A stretch of 20,231 bases of DNA from Scatosoma sp045656625 (GCA_045656625.1 JAZORL010000077.1:1-20231); one strand, 5' to 3'. Shown: positions 7,379 to 15,409, counted from the first letter of the stretch. Program-made: numbers and translations. Notes: a model not told the origin generated them from the letters alone.

Positions 7379-7408
7379 GCATATTTCGCATTTTTTTTCC
7401 TAACGCAT

Positions 7409-7437
7409 AAAAAAAGCCCGTTTGAACGGGCTTTTTT
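7409..7437 (-). terminator. Terminator of the first MATE gene
   Basis: The stem GCCCGT/ACGGGC has a TTGA loop and is flanked by an A-run on the left and six Ts on the right, so it can act in both directions. It lies 15 bases after the MATE stop codon and insulates the dgt promoter from read-through. Confidence 0.92.
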
Positions 7438-7451
7438 CCATCTAATTATGC

Positions 7452-8951
7452 TTATTTTTTGTCCGTTTGCGAGGGTTCGTCGCATACCTGCCCCTCTCCT
7501 TTCGCAGTTTTTGCAAGCTGCGCTTCCTTTTTGATGGTACGGAAGAAAAGTATGGTAAACGGCAATGCGAAGAAGAATGCGAGCACGTCCGCAACCGATT
7601 GACATAATTGCACACCAAGCAAGGACAAAACCTCGGGCAAAATCAATACCGCAGGAATGTAGAACAAGCCTTGCCGGGAAATCGAAAGCAAGGACGCAAT
7701 CCCCTTGTTCCCGACCGATTGATAGGTGAGCCCTATCATAAAGTTTAAGGGCAATAACGGCATACAAATACATTGTAGCCGTAGCGACAACGCACCAATT
7801 TCTCTCGCCTCGGTAGACAAGCTAAATATCTTCATAACGAAGGGGGCAAACACGCCGCAAATCAAGCCGAAAATCCCCATTACGATCGTAGAGAAGATAA
7901 GCGTGAATATGTACGCCGATTTTACACGATCGAAACGTTTTGCACTGTAATTATATCCCAAAACGGGTTGATAACCCTGCCCGATACCAAGTGACAATGA
8001 AAAAGCGAGCATAAACACTTTATTCACCACGCCAAGCGCCGCTTGCGCCGCTTTACCACCTTCTTTCGTGCCATATTTTGCGATGCCGCAATCGTACGCC
8101 GCATTATTCAAGAATACCGTACAAAGGCTTGCGAGAATTTGTCTGCAAAAGGACGGGAAACCAACCACGATAATATCTTTATACGTCGCCCATTTCGTCG
8201 AAATTGCACGGAAGCGCAAACGGATAATCGTTCGATTGGAAAGGAACATAAAGAGCAAAACCAAAAATCCTAAAATTTGGCTTGCGCAGGTGGCAAGTGC
8301 CGCGCCCGCGATACCCATGTCCGCGCCGAAAATCAAAATCGGGTCTAATACGACGTTCACGACTGCACCAACGGAAAGCCCAATCATAGACAAAACAGCC
8401 TTCCCCTCCGCGCGCAAAACGTTATTGAGTACGTACGACATACACATAAACGGTGCGGCTAATAATATGTAGCGAGCGTATTGTTTGGAATGATACAAGG
8501 TATCCGCTTCTTTTGATCCAAGTAGCTTCATTAGCGGCGTTAGGAAAATCAAACCGCCGAGCATGATCAATACACCTGAAAGGCAGGCGATTGTCAATGC
8601 CGAGCTACCCACTTTATCCGCACTTTCTCGATCCCTTTTGCCGAGTAAGCGGGAAATGATATTGCCGCTGCCCATACCAAACGTAAAGCCGATTGCTTGA
8701 ATAATGGACATCAATGCAAGCAAATTGCTTGCCGCTGCCGTAATGGCATCGTCGCCGATGCGCGATACAAAATAGGTGTCCGCTAAATTATAAAGAGAGG
8801 TGATCATCATGCTTATCGTTGTGGGAATCCCCAAGCTGATAATCAATCTCCCCATCGGCGTTTGGGTCATTTTCACGTATTGCTTTTTCTCACGTTCAAT
8901 AACCGCCTCTTCGCTGTTTAACTTTTCTTTTTTCATCTTTTCTATTTTCAT
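7452..8951 (-). CDS. MATE-family multidrug/cation efflux transporter
   Basis: 499 aa from the ATG at 8951. An inner-membrane antiporter of the MATE (multidrug and toxic compound extrusion) family, expected to have 12 helices in two 6-helix halves. Visible signatures are GIPTTISMMITSLYNLADTY at the first helix (about 41-60), GSGNIISRLLG (94-104) and NVVLDPILIFGADMGIAG (about 199-216). IGQGYQPVLGYNYSAKR marks the start of the second half. The charged N-terminus (to about 28) and Lys-rich C-terminus are cytoplasmic tails. The open frame runs 39 codons further upstream but through the promoter; the ATG at 8951 follows AGGAAG, and a second ATG at 8936 is a possible alternative. The substrate cannot be told from sequence. 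It has its own promoter and terminator and diverges from the 9112 gene. Confidence 0.92.
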   Translation of the reverse strand: MKIEKMKKEKLNSEEAVIEREKKQYVKMTQTPMGRLIISLGIPTTISMMITSLYNLADTYFVSRIGDDAITAAASNLLALMSIIQAIGFTFGMGSGNIISRLLGKRDRESADKVGSSALTIACLSGVLIMLGGLIFLTPLMKLLGSKEADTLYHSKQYARYILLAAPFMCMSYVLNNVLRAEGKAVLSMIGLSVGAVVNVVLDPILIFGADMGIAGAALATCASQILGFLVLLFMFLSNRTIIRLRFRAISTKWATYKDIIVVGFPSFCRQILASLCTVFLNNAAYDCGIAKYGTKEGGKAAQAALGVVNKVFMLAFSLSLGIGQGYQPVLGYNYSAKRFDRVKSAYIFTLIFSTIVMGIFGLICGVFAPFVMKIFSLSTEAREIGALSLRLQCICMPLLPLNFMIGLTYQSVGNKGIASLLSISRQGLFYIPAVLILPEVLSLLGVQLCQSVADVLAFFFALPFTILFFRTIKKEAQLAKTAKGEGQVCDEPSQTDKK

Positions 8952-8976
8952 CTTTTCTCTACTTCCTTTCCTACAT

Positions 8977-9005
8977 ATTATAAAACTTTCCGCAAGGTTT
9001 TGCAA
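8977..9005 (-). promoter_or_regulatory. Promoter of the first MATE gene
   Basis: On the minus strand, TTGCAA (9000-9005), a 17-bp spacer and TATAAT (8977-8982). The -10 lies 25 bases upstream of the ATG, with a purine-rich SD region (AGGAAAGGAAG) between. Confidence 0.78.
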
Positions 9006-9076
9006 GTGTATCAAAAGCAAGTAAACAAAAAAGTATATTTTTTTCTTTCTTCGACATGCTTTTCCCACTTTTGCGG

Positions 9077-9105
9077 TTGCATTTTTTCTTTTTGCGTGTT
9101 ATAAT
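9077..9105 (+). promoter_or_regulatory. Promoter giving a probable leaderless mRNA
   Basis: TTGCAT (9077-9082), a 17-bp spacer, then TATAAT (9100-9105) with TG at 9097-9098 (extended -10). Only six bases, AGAGCT, separate the -10 from the ATG at 9112, so the predicted start site coincides with the A of the start codon. No SD can fit. Confidence 0.8.
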
Positions 9106-9111
9106 AGAGCT

Positions 9112-9621
9112 ATGAAAAACACAAATTCTTACGAAAAAAAAGTCTTCAAATACACCTTGTCGACAAAAATGATTATTCTTTCCATTCTCGCAATTCTTTT
9201 GAGTATTGCAGGGATTGTCGTGAGCGCGAATAGAATTGCGCAGGAAGGGGAAATCGACGGTTTTATCGCCGCCTTGCGTTCCCCCTTGCTCATCCTCGTA
9301 TCCGCTGCCTGTATTCTTATTGTGCTTTCAATTCTTATCAAATCACAATACGTCATCGACGGCAAAGACTATATCATACAATTTGGCTTTATTAAGAGCC
9401 GCTTCCCCATTAAGGATATTACGGCGCTTGTGCTGGATTCCGACACGAAAAAACTTACCGTGTATATCGGCGAACAGTATTCCGTGCTTTCCTTAAATTC
9501 GGAATGGAACGACGCTTTTATCAAGGCTTTGCGGGATATCAATCCCAACATTGATTTTAGCTTTACTTTGGCGGAACAAACCTCCAACGACGAAAAATCC
9601 GATAAGAAAAAGAAAAAATAA
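9112..9621 (+). CDS. Small membrane protein with two TM helices and a PH-like domain
   Basis: 169 aa. Residues about 20-39 (MIILSILAILLSIAGIVVSA) and 57-77 are membrane helices. The rest, about 78-150, has the alternating pattern of a bacterial PH-like domain (KSQYVIDGKDYIIQ, GFIKSRFPIKDITAL, KKLTVYIGEQYSVLSLN). Similar proteins are annotated as PH-domain or DUF1200/YyaB-like membrane proteins of unknown role. The tail ends in Asp/Glu then a Lys run (SDKKKKK), which may sit on the inner membrane face. The gene stands alone between a divergent MATE gene and a terminator. It appears to be translated from a leaderless mRNA; the next in-frame ATG (9169) has no SD either. I see no enzyme motif. 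Confidence 0.85.
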   Translation: MKNTNSYEKKVFKYTLSTKMIILSILAILLSIAGIVVSANRIAQEGEIDGFIAALRSPLLILVSAACILIVLSILIKSQYVIDGKDYIIQFGFIKSRFPIKDITALVLDSDTKKLTVYIGEQYSVLSLNSEWNDAFIKALRDINPNIDFSFTLAEQTSNDEKSDKKKKK

Positions 9622-9636
9622 CGAATGTAAAAAGAC

Positions 9637-9671
9637 GCCGCGCTCCGAATTTTCGGGGCGCGGCTTTTTTT
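9637..9671. terminator. Bidirectional terminator between the PH-like gene and the rhamnosidase gene
   Basis: GCCGCGC-TCCGA (9637-9648) pairs with 9653-9664 around an ATTT loop with one T-G wobble. On the plus strand it is followed by seven Ts. On the minus strand the stem is followed by GTCTTTTT, so it also serves the convergent rhamnosidase gene. Confidence 0.93.
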
Positions 9672-9676
9672 GCCGA

Positions 9677-11317
9677 TTATTCTTTTACAATTTCTACACC
9701 CTTGGGTGCGTCAATCTTTGTCTTTACTTTGCCGTTCTTGCAAAGGGTATGCTCAACCTTCAAAACACCATAGGGCGTAGGATAGTGAATTTTGATATGT
9801 TTCAATCCGCTTAAATTGGGCTGAATTTTGATTCGTTTCGTACCTGCCCCCATCGGTTTGATCCCTGCAACCGTTTCCGCAAGATAAGCAACTACCCCTG
9901 CCGACCAGCCGTGACAGAAGCTATGGCGATAACTCGTGTAGCAGTATGCACCCGTATCACGGTGGATATCTCCCTGCCCTTCCTTCGGCAGTTCGTCAAT
10001 TCTCCCCACGTTATCAAGCCAGTCTAAATCAAAATCTTCCCAAAAACTCGTTGCCCCAAGCGAAAGCATACCGCCATAGTATTCCTTCATCATCGAAAGG
10101 GCTTCGTTTGCGTGTCCGTACGAGGCTACCGCACTCAAAATGAAATAGGAAAGGAAGGTGGAAAGTCCCTTCGCGCCGTTCGCCATAAGGACTCGCTCGT
10201 TATTTTCCGATTTATCCCCTGCCCATACACCGATTGCCGCAATTTGTTTGTATTTTTGCACGTTATAAGATTTCTTCGCCAAACGAGCAAGAATATCCTC
10301 GCAAAGACTCGTGTCTTCCCCGTAAACGGACAAGAAATCACGTGCTTTTTCTATCCCGACCTTGGTCAAATATGCTGCGCCGGCATGGCTGTCTTCCTTC
10401 TTGACCATCGGTTGACCGTCCGTATAGCAGGAAGGCCAATCCAAGAAATCCCAGGGGAAAATGGTGTCACCATCCTCTTTTACGTGCTTGGAAACCCGTT
10501 CCACAATCTCTTTCGCAAAAGGAATAAAGCGAGTGAATTGATCCTTGTTGCCATTCACTTTATATTCGTCGCCAAGAATGATGAGCCACCACAAGGAGTA
10601 GGTGCAAATGTTGTCAATCCAACCGTCGTACGGCTGTTCTTTTTCCGCAAACGCAAGGGAATTGACCGTTTCGGGAACATCCCCAAACAAACAATGCGCC
10701 GCGCGCATTTCGGGATAGGTATCCCCGATCCAAACGAGCCTATCACGCTTGATACCGTCCCAAAAATAACCGTTTTGCAGGCAAAGGCGCAAGGTATGCG
10801 CCGCCGTATTCCAAATGTCGTTCACAAGCGGATCGTCGCAGGTAAAGCTACCCTTAAAACGGCGCGTGTCCGTATCAACTGCCGCTACAATCGCCTTAAT
10901 CAAAAGTTCCGTATCGTCGGACAAGGTGTCGATTCTTAAAAAACGGAACCCTGTTTGACCAAAGGTCATATCCGAATATCTTTGCAATTCTACGGTGAAA
11001 TCACGATTCGAGTGATCGTTCGTTGCACCGCCGTTTGCGTTCGGGCCTAAATTTTTTACTTGGACGTCGGAGCAGGTTTCCGAAACCGATTCGCCAAAGC
11101 GTAAACGCACGGTACTATTTCCCCTCGCGCCCCAAGTCAAGATTCTTGCGCCGCCCGACCATTCTCTGCCAAAGTCCAAAATAATGCTCGCTTTTCCTTT
11201 CAACGTCGTTAAATCGTTCTCGCAAAGCCCAATTTGCAACGTTCTTTCCGTCAAAAGCTTTTCAACGCCCGTCACATTTTTCGATAATAAAATTCGTTTA
11301 GGAAAAAGATATTTCAT
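9677..11317 (-). CDS. GH78-type alpha-L-rhamnosidase, cytoplasmic, short form
   Basis: 546 aa from the ATG at 11317. It should hydrolyse terminal alpha-L-rhamnose from glycosides. The N-terminal 150 residues are beta-rich (LDFGREWSGGARI). The (alpha/alpha)6 barrel follows with the GH78 block WDGIKRDRLVWIGD (186-199) and E203 nearby, then GATSFWEDF (421-429), where E427 matches the usual WER/WED catalytic Glu. HSFCHGWSAG (465-474) is another conserved block. A C-terminal beta-sandwich starts about 485. There is no signal peptide and the length is well below the 900-plus residues common in GH78, so it should act on imported rhamnosides. An upstream TTG (11332) would destroy the SD GGGAG that serves the ATG. 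It is divergent from the mutarotase gene, which supports a rhamnose role. Confidence 0.88.
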   Translation of the reverse strand: MKYLFPKRILLSKNVTGVEKLLTERTLQIGLCENDLTTLKGKASIILDFGREWSGGARILTWGARGNSTVRLRFGESVSETCSDVQVKNLGPNANGGATNDHSNRDFTVELQRYSDMTFGQTGFRFLRIDTLSDDTELLIKAIVAAVDTDTRRFKGSFTCDDPLVNDIWNTAAHTLRLCLQNGYFWDGIKRDRLVWIGDTYPEMRAAHCLFGDVPETVNSLAFAEKEQPYDGWIDNICTYSLWWLIILGDEYKVNGNKDQFTRFIPFAKEIVERVSKHVKEDGDTIFPWDFLDWPSCYTDGQPMVKKEDSHAGAAYLTKVGIEKARDFLSVYGEDTSLCEDILARLAKKSYNVQKYKQIAAIGVWAGDKSENNERVLMANGAKGLSTFLSYFILSAVASYGHANEALSMMKEYYGGMLSLGATSFWEDFDLDWLDNVGRIDELPKEGQGDIHRDTGAYCYTSYRHSFCHGWSAGVVAYLAETVAGIKPMGAGTKRIKIQPNLSGLKHIKIHYPTPYGVLKVEHTLCKNGKVKTKIDAPKGVEIVKE

Positions 11318-11346
11318 CGTATAAGCTCCCAAATTTACTATTATAT

Positions 11347-11375
11347 ATTATAATATAAAATATATTTTTCGTCAA
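11347..11375 (-). promoter_or_regulatory. Promoter of the rhamnosidase gene
   Basis: On the minus strand, TTGACG (11370-11375), a 17-bp spacer and TATAAT (11347-11352). The spacer and discriminator are almost pure A/T. The leader contains the SD GGGAG eight bases before the ATG. Confidence 0.85.
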
Positions 11376-11402
11376 GTCTTTTCTCAAAATTAACCCTATC
11401 TA

Positions 11403-11431
11403 TTGACAAAAAAAACCGTTCGTGTTATACT
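11403..11431 (+). promoter_or_regulatory. Promoter of the L-rhamnose mutarotase gene
   Basis: A full-consensus TTGACA (11403-11408), a 17-bp spacer and TATACT (11426-11431) with TG at 11423-11424. Its -35 box is 27 bp from the -35 of the divergent rhamnosidase promoter, so one bound regulator could affect both. I see no clear operator or catabolite-response site in the 27-bp gap. Confidence 0.9.
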
Positions 11432-11454
11432 AATAAAAAAATAGGAGTTTACTT

Positions 11455-11772
11455 ATGGAAAAATACGCTTGGCTTGCAAAAATTAAGGACGGAATGAAGG
11501 ACGAATACGTGCGCCGCCATGATGAAATTTGGCCTGAACTTGTGAAAGTGCTGAAAGATGCAGGAATTTATAACTATACCATTTGGACGGACGGCGTCAA
11601 CCTTTTCGGCTATTACGAATGCGAAAAAGGCATTGACTTTGCCGCAAAAGCGCAAGCAAACAGCCCCGTTGTCGACAAATGGAACGAATATATGAAGGAC
11701 GTTATGGAAATGCCCCTCGACCCCGTGACGGGCGCACAACCGCGCCTTACAAAGGTGTTTACCTTGGATTAA
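11455..11772 (+). CDS. rhaM: L-rhamnose mutarotase
   Basis: 105 aa, the usual length. Interconverts alpha and beta anomers of L-rhamnose so that the sugar released by the rhamnosidase can enter catabolism. The family fold is a small ferredoxin-like dimer. Visible hallmarks are WLAKIKDGMKDEYVRRHDEIWPEL with H22, the catalytic His position in E. coli RhaM, then NYTIWTDGVNLFGYYE (40-55) and the C-terminal MPLDPVTGAQPRLTKVF. The SD AGGAG (11443-11447) lies seven bases before the ATG. It is a single-gene unit with its own terminator. Isomerase, kinase and aldolase genes are not in the window, so the pathway must be completed elsewhere. The enzyme can also accept fucose-like sugars, so rhamnose rests on the GH78 neighbour. 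Confidence 0.93.
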   Translation: MEKYAWLAKIKDGMKDEYVRRHDEIWPELVKVLKDAGIYNYTIWTDGVNLFGYYECEKGIDFAAKAQANSPVVDKWNEYMKDVMEMPLDPVTGAQPRLTKVFTLD

Positions 11773-11796
11773 TCAATACGTATCATTTTATAACGC

Positions 11797-11825
11797 AAAA
11801 AAGACGGATTTCTCCGTCTTTTTTT
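11797..11825. terminator. Bidirectional terminator between rhaM and the second MATE gene
   Basis: GACGGA/TCCGTC stem (11803-11808 with 11813-11818) with a TTTC loop, extended by A6/T7 pairing. It is followed by T7 on the plus strand and T6 on the minus strand, and lies between convergent genes. Confidence 0.93.
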
Positions 11826-11852
11826 ATTTCAACGCGTACATGCTACCTTGTT

Positions 11853-13214
11853 TTATAAATATCCATAGCGTTTTCTGTTCTTAAAAATCAGGAATGCGCT
11901 TAAACACAAAGATACGATTTCTGCCACAACCGATGCCGCCCAAATACCATTTACTCCCCAAATCATAGGCAACACCATTACAGCAATCGCTTGGCATAAA
12001 AACGTCCTAAAAAAGGAAAGAAGCAAGGACAGTGCTCCATTAGAAAGGGCAGTAAAAAAGGAAGATGCGAAAATGTTGAGCCCGCAAATCAAAAAGCTTA
12101 ACGCATAAATTTTGAAGCCGCGCGAAGTCAACGCCCAAAGCGACGTCCCTTTTCGTACGAATATACTCGACAGCGGCCCTGAAAAAAGTATCGAGCCTGC
12201 CGTCATCAATATCGCAAACGAGCAGGTGAGCATTACGCTTTTTTTGAATACGTTTTTTAGTTCACGCTTATTTTTTGCGCCGTAATGATAGCCGATAATC
12301 GGTGCGCTACCGAGCGAATAGCCAAGGAATACGGCAATGAAAATAAAACCTAAATACATCATGATTCCGTATGCGGATACCCCATCGATACCGATATATT
12401 TCATAAGCTGCGCATTATATAATATAGAAACAACGGAAAGGGAAATGTTTGTAATCAGCTCTGAAAGTCCGTTCACGCAAATCTCGCCAAAGATTTTGCC
12501 TTGGAAATTCGTCTTACAAAGCTGCAAGAGGCTATCGTTTTTACGGAAAAAGTAGAAAAATGGAATCAATCCGCCGACGCATTGATTGATTGCCGTTGCG
12601 CACGCCGCACCCGCCAATCCGAAATCAAAAACCACAACGAACAAGACGTCAAACAGTACGTTCCCCAGCCCTGCACCAATGGTGACAAACAACCCAAGCC
12701 TTGCCTTTTCCGCCGTAACGAAAAAGCTTTGGAAGGTGTTTTGAACCATAAACATCGGCAGAGAAATGAGCAATATTCTACCGTACGTCACACAATAGTC
12801 GACCAATTCTTTCCGCTCTTGCATCGTGAGCTTTTTCTCTGCGCTGGCAAACCATTCCGCAACGGGGCGCAAGATGATAAGCCCGATCACGGTCAATAAA
12901 ATCCCGATAAGCAACGTCGCATAAACGAGCATGGAAAAGATACGGTTTGCTTCTTCCTCCCTACCTTCGCCGAGTTTTTTGGAAACGACTGCCGTACCGC
13001 CCGTGCCGAGCATAAAGCCTACCGCAGAAAAAATGGCAATTAACGGATAAATCAAGTTTAATGCGGAAAACTGGATATCCCCGACGAAATTGGAAACGAA
13101 GAAACCGTCCACAATCGAGTATATGGAAATAAACACCATCATAACGATTGACGGCGCTACAAAACGCAATAATTTTCGATAATGAAAATGATCGGATAAA
13201 CGTATTCTTTCCAT
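11853..13214 (-). CDS. MATE-family efflux transporter (second, divergent type)
   Basis: 453 aa, about 12 hydrophobic helices. MATE signatures are IYSIVDGFFVSNFVG in the first helix (31-45), GFMLGTGGTAVVSKKLGEG (66-84), GNVLFDVLFVVVFDFGLAG (about 184-202) and LGYSLGSAPIIGYHYGAKN at the start of the second half. Unlike the transporter at 7452 it has almost no N-terminal tail and the helix motifs differ, so the two are old paralogues or separate acquisitions rather than a recent duplication. The substrate is unknown. The start is ATG 13214; AGAGGA abuts it and AGGA lies ten bases upstream, so initiation may be modest. It has weak promoter signals of its own and could rely on read-through from the foldase gene upstream. 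Confidence 0.9.
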   Translation of the reverse strand: MERIRLSDHFHYRKLLRFVAPSIVMMVFISIYSIVDGFFVSNFVGDIQFSALNLIYPLIAIFSAVGFMLGTGGTAVVSKKLGEGREEEANRIFSMLVYATLLIGILLTVIGLIILRPVAEWFASAEKKLTMQERKELVDYCVTYGRILLISLPMFMVQNTFQSFFVTAEKARLGLFVTIGAGLGNVLFDVLFVVVFDFGLAGAACATAINQCVGGLIPFFYFFRKNDSLLQLCKTNFQGKIFGEICVNGLSELITNISLSVVSILYNAQLMKYIGIDGVSAYGIMMYLGFIFIAVFLGYSLGSAPIIGYHYGAKNKRELKNVFKKSVMLTCSFAILMTAGSILFSGPLSSIFVRKGTSLWALTSRGFKIYALSFLICGLNIFASSFFTALSNGALSLLLSFFRTFLCQAIAVMVLPMIWGVNGIWAASVVAEIVSLCLSAFLIFKNRKRYGYL

Positions 13215-13235
13215 TCCTCTTTCGTCCTATAAGTC

Positions 13236-13241
13236 ATTATA
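13236..13241 (-). promoter_or_regulatory. Possible -10 element for the second MATE gene
   Basis: TATAAT on the minus strand at 13236-13241, 21 bases upstream of the ATG and touching the edge of the preceding terminator. The best -35 (TTGCTT, 15-bp spacing) would lie inside the terminator hairpin. This is weak evidence. Confidence 0.35.
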
Positions 13242-13275
13242 AAAGCCCGATTACCGAAGCAATCGGGCTTTTTCT
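13241..13275 (-). terminator. Terminator of the foldase lipoprotein gene
   Basis: AAAAGCCCGATT (13241-13252) pairs with AATCGGGCTTTT (13261-13272) around an 8-nt loop, 17 bases after the stop at 13292. The downstream T-run on the minus strand is short (TTTTAT), so some read-through into the MATE gene is possible. Confidence 0.85.
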
Positions 13276-13291
13276 CTTTTACTTTTACCTA

Positions 13292-15409
13292 TTAGTCAAG
13301 GTTCAACAAATCCTTATATCTCGATTCGTAGCGAGTCACGCTATCGTCGTTGTCGTAGTTATTAAGAACTCTGCCTTGAATAGCATTCGTTTCATCGGCG
13401 ATTGCCGTAGCCTTCAAGGATTCGTAATACATCTTCGAGAAGGTGTTGTTTTCACCAAGGATTTCGGCGTAGTTGAAGCCGCCGTATACGTCGCCGTCTT
13501 GCGTAAACTTGAAGGTACAGAAGGTAATATGCCAACCGTAATCCGTCGCACAAACTACGTACGAACCAACGCCTCTTCTTACTACTTCTTGCGCCGCATA
13601 TTCGAATTCGGGAACGAAGTTCGTCTTATAAGGCGATACCGCATAACCAATATAGGTGTTGAGCGAACCAGGGTCGGTGCTGTATGCGAACAAGATTTCG
13701 TTTACAGCTGCGATCGTCTTATAGTAGTCGCTCGTTTCGTCGAAATATTCCGCGTTCTTTACAGGCGTTTTGAAATTCAAACTACCCGAACGATAGATAA
13801 ACTTGCTGTAATCTACTTTGCCGTTTACCTTGTAGGTCGTATCACGGTATTCCTGAGGATGTACTGCCGTATTCGCCGTAACTTTACCTTCCGTGTTCGT
13901 GGAAATCAACGCTTCCATATCGTTCACGATTTGGTCAATCGTCAAATCATCCTTCGCTTCAACCTTGAAATCTTCCCCTTCACCACTTACCGTGCCTTGG
14001 AAAGGATAGTTGCCAAGGTAACGATCGAGTTCTTCATATTTATCGGAATTGCCGATATAGTCTTGGAAGAACTTACCGCTATTTTTATCGTAATAGTTTG
14101 CGTGTTCGTGCTCGGAAATCCACGTACCACGAAGGTCTTTACCACGTACGTTGTCCAAAATTCTCTTACGAGCATTGAACAATGCGTCTTCGCTCAAACC
14201 AAGCCCTTTCGCTTCTGCGTACTCTACTTCTTGCTCTGCCGAGAAAGGGACAAGTACGTTATATACGAAACCGAAATCTTTCAAGCCGTAAAGCACGAAG
14301 GAAGAATCGGAAACGCTACCAAGCGCCGTTTCAAAGGCTGCCGAGTCGTTTTTGTACGCACGTTCTTGATTTTCGTACGCCTTTTGGTACTTGCCTTCGA
14401 GATAGGTTTTTTCATCCGAAAGTTCGTCCGCAATCTTATCTTCCATATCTTCGAAATACTTATTGATAAGCGCTTGACCAAGCATCGAGGAAAGCTCTAC
14501 GTAGTAATATTCCAAAGTCGTCACGTTCGACGTATCTTCCGTGCTACCGCTCGTATTGAGCAAATTGTAGCTTTGCAAGTTTGCAAGGAAGGTGTTGTAC
14601 GCCTTTTTACGGGTCGTGGTCGTCGAGCCGTCAAGCTTATCGTCTTGGTATGCACCGCAGGAATCCAACGTATTTCTACCTGTATATACCCCGTACGTAC
14701 CGCTCTTATCGTAGTAGTCACTCTTTTCCGTACCAGCGTTCGTGGGAAGGGTGCGAGGCTCTTCGTGATCGTGTTCCTCTTCTTCCGCGTTGATATATCC
14801 TTCTTCAATCGAATCCAACGAATCGTTGATGGATTTCTTCAACTTATAAACGACACGGTCGTAATCTTCCATCTTCGCTGCGTCGCCGCCTTCCGAGAGG
14901 AAATACTTGTACGCAAGAATTTCGGAATATTTTTTCAAAAGCTCTTTTTCTTTCTTTTCAATCTTGGTGTCGCTATCCTCTACTTTAAGCTCTTCTCCCA
15001 CAAAGTCTTCGTATTCGGTTGCCAATTTGGTTTCAGCAAGATAGTAAGCCGCCGCGTATTGAATCATAATTTCACGTTGGACAAGCCCATCCAAAAGCAT
15101 ATTGAACGTCGCTTCATAGGAATAGCCGTAGCTTTGTACGTACTGATACCCAACGCTCATGAAATAGGAAACCAAGTCACGCTTAGAAATTTTTGCTTTA
15201 CCAAGAATCGACTTTACTTCATCTGCTTTTCCTGAATATTTTTCGTCGGGGTTGGTTTTCAAGGTCGGGGTAATGTCTACCGTAGCAACCGTTTGGTTCA
15301 AGTCTGCCGCGTTGTCTTTTACGATGAAATCGCAACCCGCCGCACCAAGCGCAAACGAAATACCAAGCAACATTGCCGCCGTCTTTTTGATAGTGTTCTT
15401 TTTGTTCAT
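13292..15409 (-). CDS. SurA/PrsA-like lipoprotein foldase, unusually long
   Basis: 705 aa from the ATG at 15409. A signal peptide with lipobox GAAGC (Cys26) indicates a lipid-anchored extracytoplasmic protein. Residues about 70-140 have the SurA N-terminal chaperone pattern (ISKRDLVSYFM, ATFNMLLDGLVQREIMIQYAA). Near the C-terminus, VVCATDYGWHITF resembles the last strand of a parvulin PPIase domain, though the rest of that domain is hard to see, so it may be degenerate. The middle is charged and Tyr-rich with an acidic His insert (EEEEHDHEEP). PrsA-type foldases are usually near 300 aa, so this is more than twice as long. The likely role is folding of exported proteins. The SD GGAG lies seven bases before the ATG; the frame extends 11 codons upstream without support. 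It follows mfd, an arrangement also found in other clostridia. Confidence 0.8.
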   Translation of the reverse strand: MNKKNTIKKTAAMLLGISFALGAAGCDFIVKDNAADLNQTVATVDITPTLKTNPDEKYSGKADEVKSILGKAKISKRDLVSYFMSVGYQYVQSYGYSYEATFNMLLDGLVQREIMIQYAAAYYLAETKLATEYEDFVGEELKVEDSDTKIEKKEKELLKKYSEILAYKYFLSEGGDAAKMEDYDRVVYKLKKSINDSLDSIEEGYINAEEEEHDHEEPRTLPTNAGTEKSDYYDKSGTYGVYTGRNTLDSCGAYQDDKLDGSTTTTRKKAYNTFLANLQSYNLLNTSGSTEDTSNVTTLEYYYVELSSMLGQALINKYFEDMEDKIADELSDEKTYLEGKYQKAYENQERAYKNDSAAFETALGSVSDSSFVLYGLKDFGFVYNVLVPFSAEQEVEYAEAKGLGLSEDALFNARKRILDNVRGKDLRGTWISEHEHANYYDKNSGKFFQDYIGNSDKYEELDRYLGNYPFQGTVSGEGEDFKVEAKDDLTIDQIVNDMEALISTNTEGKVTANTAVHPQEYRDTTYKVNGKVDYSKFIYRSGSLNFKTPVKNAEYFDETSDYYKTIAAVNEILFAYSTDPGSLNTYIGYAVSPYKTNFVPEFEYAAQEVVRRGVGSYVVCATDYGWHITFCTFKFTQDGDVYGGFNYAEILGENNTFSKMYYESLKATAIADETNAIQGRVLNNYDNDDSVTRYESRYKDLLNLD

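Noticed and set aside
10112..10939. Plus-strand 275-codon frame antisense to the rhamnosidase gene
   Set aside because: No SD, no recognisable motifs, and the opposite strand is a clear GH78 protein.
11333..11402. AT-rich tract between the rhamnosidase and rhaM genes as an origin or attachment site
   Set aside because: It is explained by the -10, spacer and -35 of the minus-strand promoter; there are no DnaA-box clusters or direct repeats.
7452..13214. Two MATE genes as a recent duplication or transposed cassette
   Set aside because: Their motifs, lengths and termini differ clearly, and no flanking repeats or transposase are visible.
13148..15235. A 695-codon open frame on the plus strand, antisense to the foldase gene
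   Set aside because: It lies inside the foldase gene, starts within the second MATE gene, has no SD or promoter, and its Ile/Val/Phe/Arg-rich translation is that of a codon-bias shadow. The minus-strand protein has a signal peptide, lipobox and domain logic.
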